This document shows positions 10,513 through 21,401 of a stretch of 64,000 bases of DNA, piece after piece (the first letter of the stretch is position 1; the number at the start of each line of letters is the position of its first letter). The notes under the pieces were generated by a model. That model saw nothing but the letters and a program-made list of their open reading frames with translations, had not been told where the DNA came from and searched no databases. This DNA comes from Bombardia bombarda (Eukaryota > Ascomycota > Sordariomycetes > Sordariales > Lasiosphaeriaceae): the NCBI GenBank assembly GCA_030512295.1, contig JAULSR010000006.1, positions 372,001-436,000 of the forward strand. The letters run 5' to 3'. Position numbers and translations under genes: made by a program.

Positions 10513-12084
10513 ATGGATGAACGCGCCAAGATCCCCGTCTCACTGCCCCTCGACAGCCCAACCCAGAGTTACTGGCAGGACCCCCCCGACGCGATTGCCG
10601 ATCTTCGGACAACTGAGAAACTCCCAGATGCAGCCGATATCGTCATCATCGGCAGCGGCATCAGCGGCGGCGCCACGGCATGGCATCTACTGCAAGACCA
10701 GCCGCCCAAAGCAAGAAGCATCGTGATGCTCGAAGCCCGCCAGGCCTGCTCAGGCGCTACAGGCCGCAACGGTGCGTACCTACCTTACCTTTCCTGCCCC
10801 TCACTGCCAGTACCAGCACCGAGGTACCGTAGGTGACGCCGCCACTAAAACATGCGCCCTTTCATTTCACCTCCCCTCCCCACAGGCGGCCACACCAAAG
10901 CAGCCTCCTACCGCTCCTTCCTCGACCACGCCGCCGAGCTGGGCACCCCCGCCGCCGTACAAATCGCCCAGCTCGAGCTGGCCAACATCCGCGCCATGCA
11001 GGACCTCGCCCATGCGCACCCAGATTTCCACTGCGACGCCCAGGCCTGCGACACCATCGACATCATCTACGACGCCGCGCAGTGGGCCAAAGCCCACGAG
11101 GCCGTCGCCGCCATGCGCGCCGCCATGCCCCCCGACGACCCCGCCGCGCAGTACTCCTTCTTCTCCCGCGACGAAGTCCAGAAGCAGTTCCACTGCCACG
11201 ACAGCATCGTCGACGGCAAGGAGGAGCGCCTCTGCGGCGGCGTCGTCTACCCCGCCGGCAGCCTGTCCGCGTACAAGTTCGGCATCGGGCTGCTGAAGCT
11301 GTCTCTCGCGCAGGGGCTGAACCTGCAGACGAACACGCCCGTCGTGGCGCCTCTTCTGAAGAATGCTGATGGCACCTGGACCGCCCAGACGCCACGCGGG
11401 AGTATCATCGCCAAGAAGGTGGTGGTCGCCACCAATGGCTACACGGCCCACATCCTCCCGCGGTTCCAGGGCGTGATTGTGCCCCTCCGCGGACAGATCA
11501 CGGCGCACCGCCCGGGACAGGCCATGCCCCTTGCCGGGTGTCTGCCCACCACGTACAGCTTCATCTACGAGAAGGGCTACGAGTACATGGTCCCCCGCCC
11601 CGCCGGCTCACGGTTTGCCGGAGATATCGTCATTGGCGGCGGGCTGGTGCGCGCGCCGGACGACGGGCTGCTCGAGTACGGCACGACTGACGACACGGCC
11701 GTAAACCAGACCATCAGCGAGTACCTGCGGGAGACCACGGCGAGGTATTTCGGGCCTGACTGGGGAGAGGACGACCCGGCCGGGCGAGTGCGCAAGGAGT
11801 GGACGGGCATCATGGGGTTCAGCCCCGACGGGTTCCCGTTTGTGGGCGAGATGCCGGGGGAGAAGGGTTTGTGGGTCAGCAGCAGCTTCCAGGGACATGG
11901 GATGGTGCTGTGCTGGATGAGTGCCAAGGCGCTGGCGGAGATGATGGAGGGACGGGACGGGGAGAGGTTGGAGGCTTGGTTTCCCGGGGCGTTTAGGATT
12001 AGTGAGGAGAGGCTGGCGAAGAGGTTTGAGGGGCGGTTGCATACCACTGCTGCGGTGGCAGATGCTGTTGAGGCGTCTTCTTGA
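10513..12084 (+). CDS. FAD-dependent oxidoreductase, DAO/OrdL type (485 aa)
   Basis: Exon 1 (10513-10771) and exon 2 (10886-12084) are joined across a 114-bp intron (gtgcgt...cccacag), giving the continuous motif GATGRNGGHTK. Residues 40-60 hold the Rossmann FAD-binding motif IIGSGISGGATAWHL, followed by LEARQACSGATGRNGGHTKA, the typical flavin-contacting loop of D-amino-acid-oxidase-fold enzymes. The C-terminal motif GIMGFSPDGFPFVGEMPGE with VSSSFQGHGMVLCW matches gamma-glutamylputrescine/glycine oxidase-like (OrdL/PuuB) proteins. The family oxidises primary or secondary amines to imines with H2O2 release. The exact substrate here is unknown. There is no signal peptide. A C-terminal SS is not a peroxisomal signal. 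High GC3 creates long antisense shadows over this gene. Confidence 0.9.
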
Positions 12085-12510
12085 ATATCTGAACTGGGAG
12101 GTTAGGTATAGTAAAAAAAGAGAAGTACGTGTACTTGTGATTTCTTTAGCTATGATAATAAGGAAGACATATATCTCAAGATAGAAGGCCAGGTACTTTC
12201 TTGTAAATTCAACATATTATTTCCCATTCTTTTCCTGCTTTCTCCTTGGTTTGGCACCAACCCGGAAAACAACCGAACGACAGCTTCCCCAAGATACGTA
12301 AGTCCTTAGATAGGCACTTAATGTGGTATTTAAGGTTGGATACCTCAGGGTAATAAAGCTTAATTCTCGACAAGCACTAAGCATGAATGGCTCTCTCTAA
12401 CTTTGACACCAACGCCAAATTTCTCCCCTTCGCAAATGCAAACATGAGATATCCAAAAATAAACCAAGAATCCGCCTCCAGAACATTGCATCAAGCACAG
12501 CCAAATCTAA
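12085..12510. other. Convergent 3' region
   Basis: About 430 bp lies between the stop of the FAD oxidoreductase and the stop of the minus-strand gene at 12511. It is AT-richer than the genes. It holds presumed 3' untranslated sequence only. Confidence 0.5.
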
Positions 12511-13749
12511 TCAGTTCTGTCTCTGACCGACAGGTGATTGCTCTTTCCACTGCTGCCACGCGATCCACGCCTGCAGGATACTGACGCACAAAGTCAAGAT
12601 TCCCAGGATCACAGCTGCAATCACGCCCGCAATCGTCGCCATCATCACATGTCGCGACTTGCTCCTCCGCTCCAGCCAGAGGTCCAAACCTCTCCGCGGT
12701 TTTGGGTTTTCCATCTCGTCATAGAGATCCATCAACCGCGAACCCCAGGATGAAAACCGCAGCGCCTTGTCCTTCTCATCTGGCAGCTCATACAGCGCCG
12801 TCCCAAAGCGCAGGTTGTCGGGATCGAACTTGTGCTTGGAGACCAGATTTCGCAGCAGCGCTCTAGACTTGTCCTCCTGCGGAAACAGCAGCTGCATCGT
12901 GTACAGCGTCTCGAGAGCGAGCAGCCGTGGCAGACATGCCATCTTCATGCTGCTCTCTGGGTTGTCCTGGTATCCTTTGGATGACAGCAAGTGCTCCTTC
13001 AAGATGCTGGTGTGGTGAAAGACTTGCACGACGCCGGTCGGCTGGTCCAGTTTAAGATGGTCTCTTAAATTGCTGGTTCTCTCGATTTTGAGTCCCGCTA
13101 TTCTCGTCAAATTTACAGCGGTCAGGCTTGTTTTGATTGCCATTGCATGCGCATCGCTGTCCTGAAGGCTTGGATGAACACACACGGGAAACGCATCCGA
13201 AATCGTCTCTTCCAGCCGTCGGTCCGGCTGCCAAACACAAGAAGCGGACCGCCTTCGACCCAGCTCATTGCCGTCGCCATGATCAACCACAGCCCCCTCC
13301 TGGGCGCAAGTGAACTCAGTCATCGTCATGACCCTCGACGCCAGCTGGAATGCACGGCTCTGATCATCCAGAGCTACATTTAGCTTTCCGTCTTCCCTGA
13401 TCTTTCGAATACTGAAATGTGCTCGTTTGCACTCGTCCAGGTTGAGCTCGTTCCCGTACCTCCTAAGCACCAAGACAATGTCGAAGAGGTCTCGGTGACC
13501 CCTGAGAGCCTGGTCCTCTTCCCCAAAGAAGTCGGGTACGTACGAGCCAGTTAAGTCTCGGTAAAACTCGAAGAATGGTTCTAATCGTTCGCCCCGTTGT
13601 CCCCAGGGACAGCTGGCATCGCTGCATTGTTGTTGAGCGCGCGACGACGTGCTTTGGCAGTCCCGGCACAGGTTCCAATCCCACAAAACATGGCAAAGCG
13701 TCTTCAGCTCCCCGATATGGATGTGTTTCAATGGGAATGCTGTGACCAT
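12511..13749 (-). CDS. Hypothetical protein with C-terminal membrane anchor (412 aa)
   Basis: A single exon runs from the ATG at 13749 to the stop at 12511. Residues 1-45 contain a Cys cluster (CHVLWDWNLCRDC, CSDASCPW) that could bind zinc. The middle is soluble, with FFEFYRDLTGSYVPDFFG, DLFDIVLVLRRYG, and LDQPTGVVQVFHHTSILKEH. Residues about 375-405 form one strong hydrophobic helix (MATIAGVIAAVILGILTLCV), followed by a short Trp/Gln-rich tail, suggesting a tail-anchored or single-pass protein. I know similar proteins only as uncharacterised fungal proteins. It is divergent from the trypsin-like gene starting at 14237 and shares a 487-bp promoter with it, so co-expression is possible but unproven. 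Confidence 0.75.
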   Translation of the reverse strand: MVTAFPLKHIHIGELKTLCHVLWDWNLCRDCQSTSSRAQQQCSDASCPWGQRGERLEPFFEFYRDLTGSYVPDFFGEEDQALRGHRDLFDIVLVLRRYGNELNLDECKRAHFSIRKIREDGKLNVALDDQSRAFQLASRVMTMTEFTCAQEGAVVDHGDGNELGRRRSASCVWQPDRRLEETISDAFPVCVHPSLQDSDAHAMAIKTSLTAVNLTRIAGLKIERTSNLRDHLKLDQPTGVVQVFHHTSILKEHLLSSKGYQDNPESSMKMACLPRLLALETLYTMQLLFPQEDKSRALLRNLVSKHKFDPDNLRFGTALYELPDEKDKALRFSSWGSRLMDLYDEMENPKPRRGLDLWLERRSKSRHVMMATIAGVIAAVILGILTLCVSILQAWIAWQQWKEQSPVGQRQN

Positions 13750-14236
13750 CGCGTCAATCTTTCATTGGAGACAAAGAAAGGTTTATGATCGATGATACTG
13801 CATCATGCAGATAATGAAGCCTCCCATCTCTTCATGATCAGCCCCCCGCCAGAATGCAACACATGACACCTTCTGCATGCTTACCTTCCTTATCTCGTTG
13901 CGTTACTGGTCAGAATATTTATGGGACAGGAACATGGGGCACCTAGTGATGAACCCCCCCACCCCCCGCACCGCCTGCGCCTCCCTTCCTTGGGGGTAAG
14001 CTGCCGATATTCACCGGGAAATCAACCCGAGCGAATTGGTAGCATTGAGGGAGCTCACTACTGAATTGTTCTTTGAAACATATGATACTCCTCACGCACA
14101 ATCCTTACTATTTCATGGAGTATACACATACCCCGGGATAATCGCCGTCGTCGTTCACCTCCCCCTGCTTCCAGGAACCCATGATTGAGGAACAAATAGA
14201 ACTAGGGGTTTTATAACATCATCCCCATCACCAGAT
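13750..14236. promoter_or_regulatory. Shared divergent promoter region
   Basis: The 487 bp between the ATGs of the membrane-anchored protein gene (minus) and the trypsin-like gene (plus) must hold both promoters. A C-rich stretch (cccccccaccccccgc, about 13957-13972) is visible. No specific factor site can be named. Confidence 0.5.
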
Positions 14237-16086
14237 ATGGAGTCCTCAACAGGGATACTCCACAACAACAATGACGATCCAGCCCCGGCCACCGCTATTC
14301 CGATCCCACGCAGTGCATCGGCACATATTAAGCCTGATACTCTGCGGTACTTTCAATCTTCACTCGACTCGAGTCCAATTCCACTACCGCCCAGAATATC
14401 CCACGTCGACTCGGGCTACACCACAAGCAGTTCCTCCTTTGCCGCGCCGGCGACCCATGAAGGAAACCACGATGGCTCGGCTCCGGAAACCGACATCAAG
14501 AGCGTCCCCCTGCCAGGCCACGCAGATCTCCGAATGTTCAGGACGACAGCTCATCCCGTCTCGACCGCGCGCTTCAGGGAGATTGCGCCTGAGATGGAGC
14601 GCTTGCTGCAGAAACACATGCAAAAAGGCCTGGCACTGCTATTCCAGTCGTCAAAGGCCAAGGCCAGGAAGCAAATGACAATGGCCATCAAACTCATGAC
14701 GGTTGGAGAGACGATCGACGACGCCAAGCCGGCCATTGTGATCTTTGTCCACGGCGACCAGACCAGCAACTTGCAGAGTATGCTAAAACAGCCCTTGGTC
14801 AAGCAACTGTGCCAGCCTGACGATGGGATCACGCCCTCCTTTGACGTCGTGATTGTTGGCGAATCCCCGCGCAAGAGGGCGCTCCTGCAAGATGTGTCGG
14901 TGACGTGGGATTCCAGCCAAAAGGGCGGCTTGGTGACATACTGCGGCGTCCAGATCCACCTCGAGGCGATGGGACAGGGGTCTGTGGCCTCAACACTTGG
15001 CGGCGTTGTCAAGTTGGCATATGCATCCGGCAACTTTATGTTTGTCGGCATGACGGCCGGTCACATCCTCGAGGGGTTGCTGGAAGAAGCCGAATCAGAA
15101 GAGCTCGCCACCAATGAGGCAGAAGCTATACACGTGCAAGAGGGTTTCTCCAAGTACACATATCGACGATTGATGGGCAAGCTCATCTACCCCCCCACAG
15201 AGCAAGCGGTTGACGAAGATGACCTGGAAGACTTGCTGCCAACGAGGGACTGGGCCCTGTTCGAGATGAACAGCAGCAACAACAACAAGATTAAGCCCAA
15301 CCTGCTGCCGGTGATGCAGGAACGCGAAGGTCTGAACAGGATTGCGGACATTCGAAGAAGAAATAACGGATACGGCATGACGACCGCCCCGCCAGAGAGC
15401 TTCCCGCAAACCGAGCCCACCCCCGTGGTCATGATCAGCAAGGCGCACACCCAGAGCGTGATGCTGGGCGAGCTTTCACATGTTCCGGGGAAGGTCATGT
15501 TCAATCCGAGCAAGGGGTTTGTGGAGGCATACATGTTGACGCTGCATAGCGGAGAAGGCGAGTCTCTCCTGAACCCCTATTTCATTCTTTAGGAGTACGG
15601 ATGGATGCTAACATTGTTGCAGTGGAAGATGGAGATTCTGGCTCGTGGGTCGTCAATCCTGTGTCAATGGACGTCTACGGCCACGTGGTGGCAACAGACT
15701 GTACCGGCGATGCATACGTTATCCCACTGCATGGCACCTTTGACGAGATGAAGACGGTGCTGGGGGCTGGGTCGGTTGAGCTGCCTACGACTGCTGATTT
15801 GCTGAACCTTGCCTTGCAGACTGAAACAGGCGGCAGCATTGGCGGCAGCAAAATCAGCGACAATGATGGTCGTCACGAGAGAATGGTACATTGTTATCCA
15901 GATGAGAGACACATGTCAGAGATGCTTTCGCTCTGCGAGGGTACGCATCCGGACGCGTACCTGAGACTCTCTGCTCTGGGCGACTGTGACTCGGGGTATG
16001 GGTCTGTGGGTACACCCAGATTTGTGTGCGCGGATGATGAGGCAGAGGGTCGTGAGGTGGGGGAGAGTGTTGGTAGCAATTCATAA
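14237..16086 (+). CDS. Trypsin-like serine protease domain protein, intracellular (594 aa)
   Basis: Exon 1 (14237-15557) and exon 2 (15623-16086) are joined over a 65-bp intron with a GC donor (AAG|GCGAGT), a GCTAAC branch site and a TTGCAG acceptor. Without this splice the frame stops at 15592, just before the motif that completes the enzyme. The spliced protein has a chymotrypsin-fold catalytic triad: His276 in MTAGHIL, Asp338 in TRDWALFE and Ser446 in EDGDSGSWV. The first 100 residues are Ser/Pro/Asn-rich and probably disordered. No signal peptide is seen, so it should act inside the cell. Residues 500-594 are a variable acidic tail. In fungi, trypsin-like domains occur alone and as partners of NLR-type immune receptors; that link is family knowledge, not shown here. 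It is divergent from the membrane-anchored protein gene. Confidence 0.8.
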
Positions 16087-16267
16087 ACTTGGCGGTGATG
16101 CAGCACATGTGTTTCACGGGCAAACTTGTCAAATTGATTACAGTATCTACAGACGCAACAACGTATGTTCATGAGCATGAGATGCTTTACATATTCCCCA
16201 AGGATAATCAGTAACACACCCAATTATTTCCAATATTTGGGCCCAGATATTTACTATACGTTCATAC

Positions 16268-17714
16268 TTAGAGGTACGAAGCCTCGACAAGGAAGGCAAC
16301 GGTGAACTTGGCGTGGCGAAGGATGGCAGCCCACTGGACGGTGGAGTATGCCTGAGAGAGAATGAGCGTTAGCATCTTGAAAACCGATACACTTTACCCC
16401 CCTTTTGAATAAAAGAAAGGAAAATGCACTTACGTCGTTGGGAGTGTGGATATAAGGCGTTGAAGTATCGATGGGCTCATCGCACACGTATGTCGCGGCT
16501 AATAACGGAAACAAGATTAGCGTCACTGCATTCACTAATAACGAAAACAACCAAAGAAAAGCAAAAATACGTACGGAAACCGTTAGACCGCGCCGAAGCA
16601 TGATCGGAGCACCCGTATCCGCAAGTATCGCTGGTCGTGGTACCCGTGTACGCCGTAGCAATAACGCGCGTGTACGTAGTCAGGCTCGAGTCGACATAGT
16701 CGGTGTAGATGGAGATCTTGCCACTGGGGGAATAGCCGGCCATGTCCTGGTTCATGACGGCCAGGACCGTCTTGCCGGCCGACTTGTAGTTGGAGAAGAC
16801 GCCCGCGGAGCCGAGCAGGCCGCCCTCCTCGCCGGCGTAGAAGTGGAACTCGAGCGTGTCCTTGGGGGCAAACTTTGCGTTGGCGAGGACGCGCAGGGCC
16901 TCGAGGATGACGACAACGCCGGAGCCGTTGTCGTCTGCGCCGGGGCCGCGGGCGGTGGAGGAGCCGCCTGTGGAGTCGTAGTGGGCTGAGGCAATGACTT
17001 TTTTTTTTTTTTGGGATATCAGTCAAGTGCCCTGATAGAGTTAACAAGAGAGGTCTCACCTAGGCTCGAGCTCGTTCCAGGAATCTTGACAATGATGGAA
17101 GGCTGGTTAAAGGCTGAGTGGGTGAACTTGGTCACGGTAATGGCCGGGTTGGCGGCAGCAACCGAGGTCACCGTGTTGAAGAGCCATGTTCCGGCCTCGG
17201 TACCATAGGTGCTCTTGTAGTAGCGGTTGTAGAAGCTGGGTTGGGGTCAGCATTCATGTCAAGAGGTGGGCGAAATAGGTGCACACACTTAGTGAGAGTT
17301 GTAAGCCAGGCCTGAGGCTGTGTTGTCGAGACTTGAGAGACCAGGGGGTTGGCAACTGCGGTGTGGCTGACTGCGGTCGGGTACGTGACTGCGGCGGCGG
17401 CAAAGGCAGGTGTCTCGGAGTCAGGGGTCGACAGCATGGAGATAACCTCCGAGTCCTATTTGTCTGGTCAGATCTGTAATGAATTATCTACTTCTGTGGG
17501 ACAACCTTACAGTAATGTCGGTGATATCAACAAAGCCGATCCTCTTGTTTCGGTACTTTGTGATCTTGTCCTCCTCGCTGACCCAGATGCCAGCACTCTC
17601 GGGAGATGTCTTGATGAGACGGAGGCCGGCCGCCTTGTTTGCAGCCGCGGTCGGTACGGCGGCAACCAAGGATGCCGAGCCAGCCAGCAAGGCGAGCAGA
17701 GCTTGGGCGTGCAT
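16268..17714 (-). CDS. Secreted M28-family aminopeptidase (leucine aminopeptidase 1-like, 372 aa)
   Basis: There are six exons: 17511-17714, 17289-17455, 17060-17235, 16575-16997, 16434-16498 and 16268-16351. All five introns have GT-AG ends. The product begins with a signal peptide (MHAQALLALLAGSASLVAAV) and a short propeptide-like region, then the zinc-peptidase domain. The metal-binding and catalytic motifs are ASAHYDSTGG (His, Asp), GADDNGSG (bridging Asp), YAGEEGGLLGS (catalytic and zinc Glu), NQDMAGY (Asp) and PYIHTPND (His). A Cys pair in SDTCGYGCSDH matches the family disulfide position. The length fits fungal LAP1 enzymes, which release N-terminal Leu and other residues from peptides outside the cell. 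One oddity is that the third intron ends in 14 A directly before the acceptor G. Confidence 0.93.
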
Positions 17715-19025
17715 GGTGGCTTGTGTCTTTAAATCTGGACTCTGGGACTGTCAGCTGGGAGAGAAGAAAGAGCTGGACCCAAGAAACAACTCTATCGGAC
17801 AAGTCTCTCAGTTTCCAACTTGGCATTTCAACCTTTCCCGGACAACTCAGCTCCATTAAGTACTGTTTGGCCTTCCATGGTTCCTGACCGGCCAGCACCA
17901 GCGATGCTAGGTTGAGCACAACGGGCCGTTCCATAGACGACGGGCTGGTGGATTGGTCTAGAGTCTGGTGTCCCGCTCCCAGTGGTAAAGTAAACCCACT
18001 CAGGTTACACTCGGCCAAGCCCTCCCCGATCGAGCAGCTTCGATGGATGGAGGGGCGTGGAAGGGCGTGGAGGGGAGCAGGGAAGCCTAGATCGGGCAGG
18101 TACCGAAGTCTCGGCGCAGCTTATCTGTGACGATCTGAAGCCACTCAGAATCGCCCAGCACCAGAATGCAACAAAATGCAACCGCCCCTGTCACTTTGAA
18201 CTGCCACAACCGGCCTAGCTTCGGTAGTCGTGGTGGCCACCCCCCAGGGCCCCCACCCCCCGTCCCGAAGCCACGCTATAGTTCTCCATTCCCATAACGT
18301 TGTTGTTATTGACGATATTCTTGCTTTTGTCGTCAAAACTGAGCTGGAAATGGCATGGCTTCGTTGTTAGACGGGCCTTGTGCCGTGTCTGGCTCGCTTG
18401 CCTATAGCCACCATCGGGAGACTTGAATAACTACCTCCCTAGAGCAGGTAGTCTGGAGGCCCGGGCGACACCGAAGACCACAACAGCAACACCGTGGTTA
18501 TGGCACCAGTATATGATGATTCAATGAACTGAATGAATCGTCATGCTCAGTCGCACCACGAACATGTGATCGAGTGCCGTCTGTCGTGCTCGAGCGGAAA
18601 TGGTATAAGCTGAGCTCGGCTACTGATCTTGCTCAGGTTCTGTGTGCAGACCAAATCTGAGCACATCAAAGCAACAAAATCGGGTTGTCTCTTTCCGCTA
18701 GAACAATAGCAACTGCGACCCCGGGATGGTAGTCTCTTGGCACTGCACCATGAGTAACCGTGAGGCTCCCACTTCCCTTCGCGTGAGCAGCACACAAGGA
18801 GAGATCCAAGGATTATGCCGAGAGTTGCCGAATATCGAGTCCACCCGTTTGTAGTCTGAAGGTAACTAGCGATTGGGGTGGACAGTGAAAATTGAAGGGA
18901 GAATGAGGAATAATGGAAAACAAGAGGAAAGATAGAGAACTCGGGGGCTGTAATATTGTCAAAAGAGGTCGCTTTTCAGGGGCAAAACTGGTCAAATCAA
19001 GGCAGAACGATAGCAGAGAATGCCA
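17715..19025. other. Intergenic DNA, no supported gene
   Basis: This 1.3-kb stretch holds the aminopeptidase promoter (next to 17714) and the presumed 3' region of the gene ending at 19026. Short frames on both strands have no recognisable content. Confidence 0.45.
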
Positions 19026-19772
19026 TCATATTCCATTCAGCGCTTTTCGGATTCCTTTCGACCCCTCGCCTTTCCTGCAATTAGGGGAAAGTTTCCGGCT
19101 GAAGAAGGAGCGAAGCTTGGTAGCGCATTTCTGTAGCTTGTTGCCCGTCTTCTGGCCCTGCCGCTCATCCTGTCCTTCATTCTGTCCTGAACTCCGATTC
19201 TGCCATGAAATCGGCCGGCTGCTGTGTTTTGGAGGAGGAAATGCCATCTCGTAGAAGAGCGGGCGATCCCATATCCGGTTCTCGCGCTGGGGTTGGTAGC
19301 TCGATTCCCCGTCATGACGTTGGTAAGACTGCCAGCTGGCAGGATCCACGGGATGATTGGAGGAATAGTAGGAAGCAGGGTTCGATGTCGTTAGGGCTTG
19401 CGAGTGTGGTAACGGCAGCCAGTTGAACGTGGGCAGGTCTTCAAAATAGCCAGGCTGATCTAGCAAGCTGTTGATGCATCGTGATGGGGGGTGGTTTAAA
19501 TGGTGATGGTTGTGAAAGCTGTCGACGCTTGGCCTCCTGATGGCATTTGACCGTCGCAGGGAGCAGTCGCTTTGCCGTCGCGATGGCCGGTTGTCCACAG
19601 CGACTAAGTGGCGTCTCCCACGCGTCATGGCAATCGCTTTTGTCCCTATAGAGCTTCCCAATGGCGGCTGTTCTGGACGCTGCCTTGACATTGGTCTCCT
19701 CCCCCCAACAAGATCAATGTCGTTGAGGTGGTAGTAAATTCCAAGCTCCGTCAAATCTGCTGGCTGGCACAT
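19026..19772 (-). CDS. Hypothetical basic protein, probably disordered (248 aa)
   Basis: A long minus-strand frame ends at 19026. The first ATG in frame is at 19772 (MCQPADLTELGIYYHLNDID); the frame stays open 16 codons further upstream without another ATG. The protein is rich in Ser, Pro, Arg, His and Asn, with SxxR-like basic patches (MTRGRRHLVAVDNRPSRRQ) and a basic C-terminus (RSFFSRKLSPNCRKGEGSKG). No domain, signal peptide or membrane helix is seen. The regular composition over 248 codons and the lack of stops favour a real gene, but the function is unknown and an upstream exon cannot be excluded. Confidence 0.5.
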   Translation of the reverse strand: MCQPADLTELGIYYHLNDIDLVGGRRPMSRQRPEQPPLGSSIGTKAIAMTRGRRHLVAVDNRPSRRQSDCSLRRSNAIRRPSVDSFHNHHHLNHPPSRCINSLLDQPGYFEDLPTFNWLPLPHSQALTTSNPASYYSSNHPVDPASWQSYQRHDGESSYQPQRENRIWDRPLFYEMAFPPPKHSSRPISWQNRSSGQNEGQDERQGQKTGNKLQKCATKLRSFFSRKLSPNCRKGEGSKGIRKALNGI

Positions 19773-20708
19773 AGTGTGGTATATGTTTGACCTTTGATCC
19801 GAATCCTCTGGGCACGGCAATTCCCATGGCAGTTTTCGAGGCCAAGAATTTGTTCATCAAATGGTTACTAGATCTGAACCAGATCTTGGTTGCCTTCTTT
19901 CTTCTTGTGTTGGTCGCGATGTCGGTACCAGGTGGTGGTGTTGTCGCGGGGGAGTATTGTTGGGAGTTCGTGCGCTTGTGCGACGTGGCTGGCAGGACGA
20001 GGACCGTGGCCCAGATAGGTCTTGAGCAGTGGAGGGTTGGAGGATTTGGTGCAGCGGGATGGGCGCTGAAAAACCTTGTTTATTAGGCCAGACCAGCAAG
20101 ATGGGATAAAATGGATGCTGTCGAGTTTGTCAAGGTCTGGGTAACAAATCCTTATCGTCCGGGTGTTGGTGTTTGGAAATTGAAACTTGGTTTTCCGGTG
20201 GGCGTTGTGCCGTCCACCTTCCACCTACCCACGAGATAAGTCTTGCCCGACGGTGACTGCCATTCAACCATGTGCGATAAAAGTCCAAAACTCAGTCCAT
20301 GACGGGGCGGCAGCATTTCGAACCTGCGGGTGGCTGCTTCCAAGCTCATGTGTAGGAGGGTTCAAAATTTCTACCATGCATGACCGAGGTCGTGCGCCGA
20401 ATTGAGTTTACGAGGACATTAGCCTTCATCTTAGTTGCATTAGGTCATCTACGTCAGGTAGGTAAGCTACCTTCATAAATAAAAAACCGGAGAGAAATCA
20501 TGACGCACGACGCACGAGGTTGAGGTTGGCTGATTTCAGTCTTGGCTTCCGAGGATGTCGGACATTCATAAGACGAAATACCCCAAACAGAATTGAGGTA
20601 TTCTCAAGGTAGATGAAGAGATATCAAAACAACGCTTATTTCTCCAGCACAGATACCATCAATCTGTCTGGTCCCAGCAGGTAAAATCAGGCACTCCACA
20701 TGGACATG
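19773..20708. other. Intergenic DNA, no supported gene
   Basis: Frames of up to 118 codons (19868-20224 minus) have basic, unstructured translations and probably belong to untranslated leader. A T-arm-like fragment near 20310-20330 is not a complete tRNA. Confidence 0.45.
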
Positions 20709-21401
20709 CTAATAGTAGCTCCAACGCGTAGTCGGTGCTCTAACCGCCCTCAGTTTGTCGAGTACAGCCTTCTCCGAGTCGGTCAAATCTCCTAAACATG
20801 GCGCGATAAAACGTTAGAAGACATGAGTAATCCACTGAATGTTTCGACGTTTTGGAATCATGAAAGGTGATGACAACTCACTTCCAAACCAAGGCAACTC
20901 CGTCCCCTCGGGCATAACAACGAACTCGCGACTGTCCACCTCTCCTACATAGTACTTCTCGCCCGTAGCAGACGTCGAGAAGGCCGTAAACCGCAAGCGC
21001 CAGCGTCCTCTACTGCAACAGCATGCCATCACCGGTTTCAAATGATGAAAAATGAAGAACGAGGGACCACACGGTCCATAAGGATACACGGTAGTATTCT
21101 CATCTCTTCCGCAGCCTTGAAGTGCCTCGTAACGTAGGGCTCGATCGGTGAAATGGTCGATGATATTCACATGAACTAATAAAGTGTACCCGACTGGTAG
21201 TGGCTTCATCAAGACCTGCACTACTGGTGTTGGTTGTACATCCTGGCCCGCGACCATCACTAGTGGTGGCTCTACATCGACCGTCAGTAGAGAAGATGCT
21301 TCCGGCCATTTGGGTGAGTTGGAGGTATCGGGATTGGTGTGGTATTGTTTTGAGTCTTCGGTGGTATGGTGGGTTTTTGAAAGGCAAATTCGAACTTTCA
21401 T
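20709..21401 (-). CDS. Hypothetical protein with possible velvet-like fold (200 aa)
   Basis: Exon 1 (20882-21401, from the first ATG in frame, MKVRICLSKTHH) and exon 2 (20709-20791) are joined across a 90-bp intron (GTGAGT...TTTAG). The join continues the frame as LPWFGRDLTDSEKAVLDKLR to a TAG. Without the splice the frame runs on into non-coding sequence. The order of motifs recalls velvet-domain proteins: PPLVMVAGQDVQPTPVVQVL early, GPCGPSFFIFHHLKP in the middle, RGRWRLRFTAFS and DSREFVVMPEGTELPWFG late. Velvet factors bind DNA and control development and secondary metabolism. The resemblance is by eye and weak; the Cys-rich MACCCSRG insert is unusual. The existence of the gene is more certain than its family. 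Confidence 0.6.

Noticed and set aside
10867..11508. 213-codon antisense frame over the FAD oxidoreductase
   Set aside because: It is the same shadow effect; the sense strand has intact FAD motifs.
20285..20350. tRNA-like fragment with a ggttcgaa T-loop on the minus strand
   Set aside because: The T-stem does not pair properly and no acceptor, D or anticodon arms can be folded around it. At most it is a relic.
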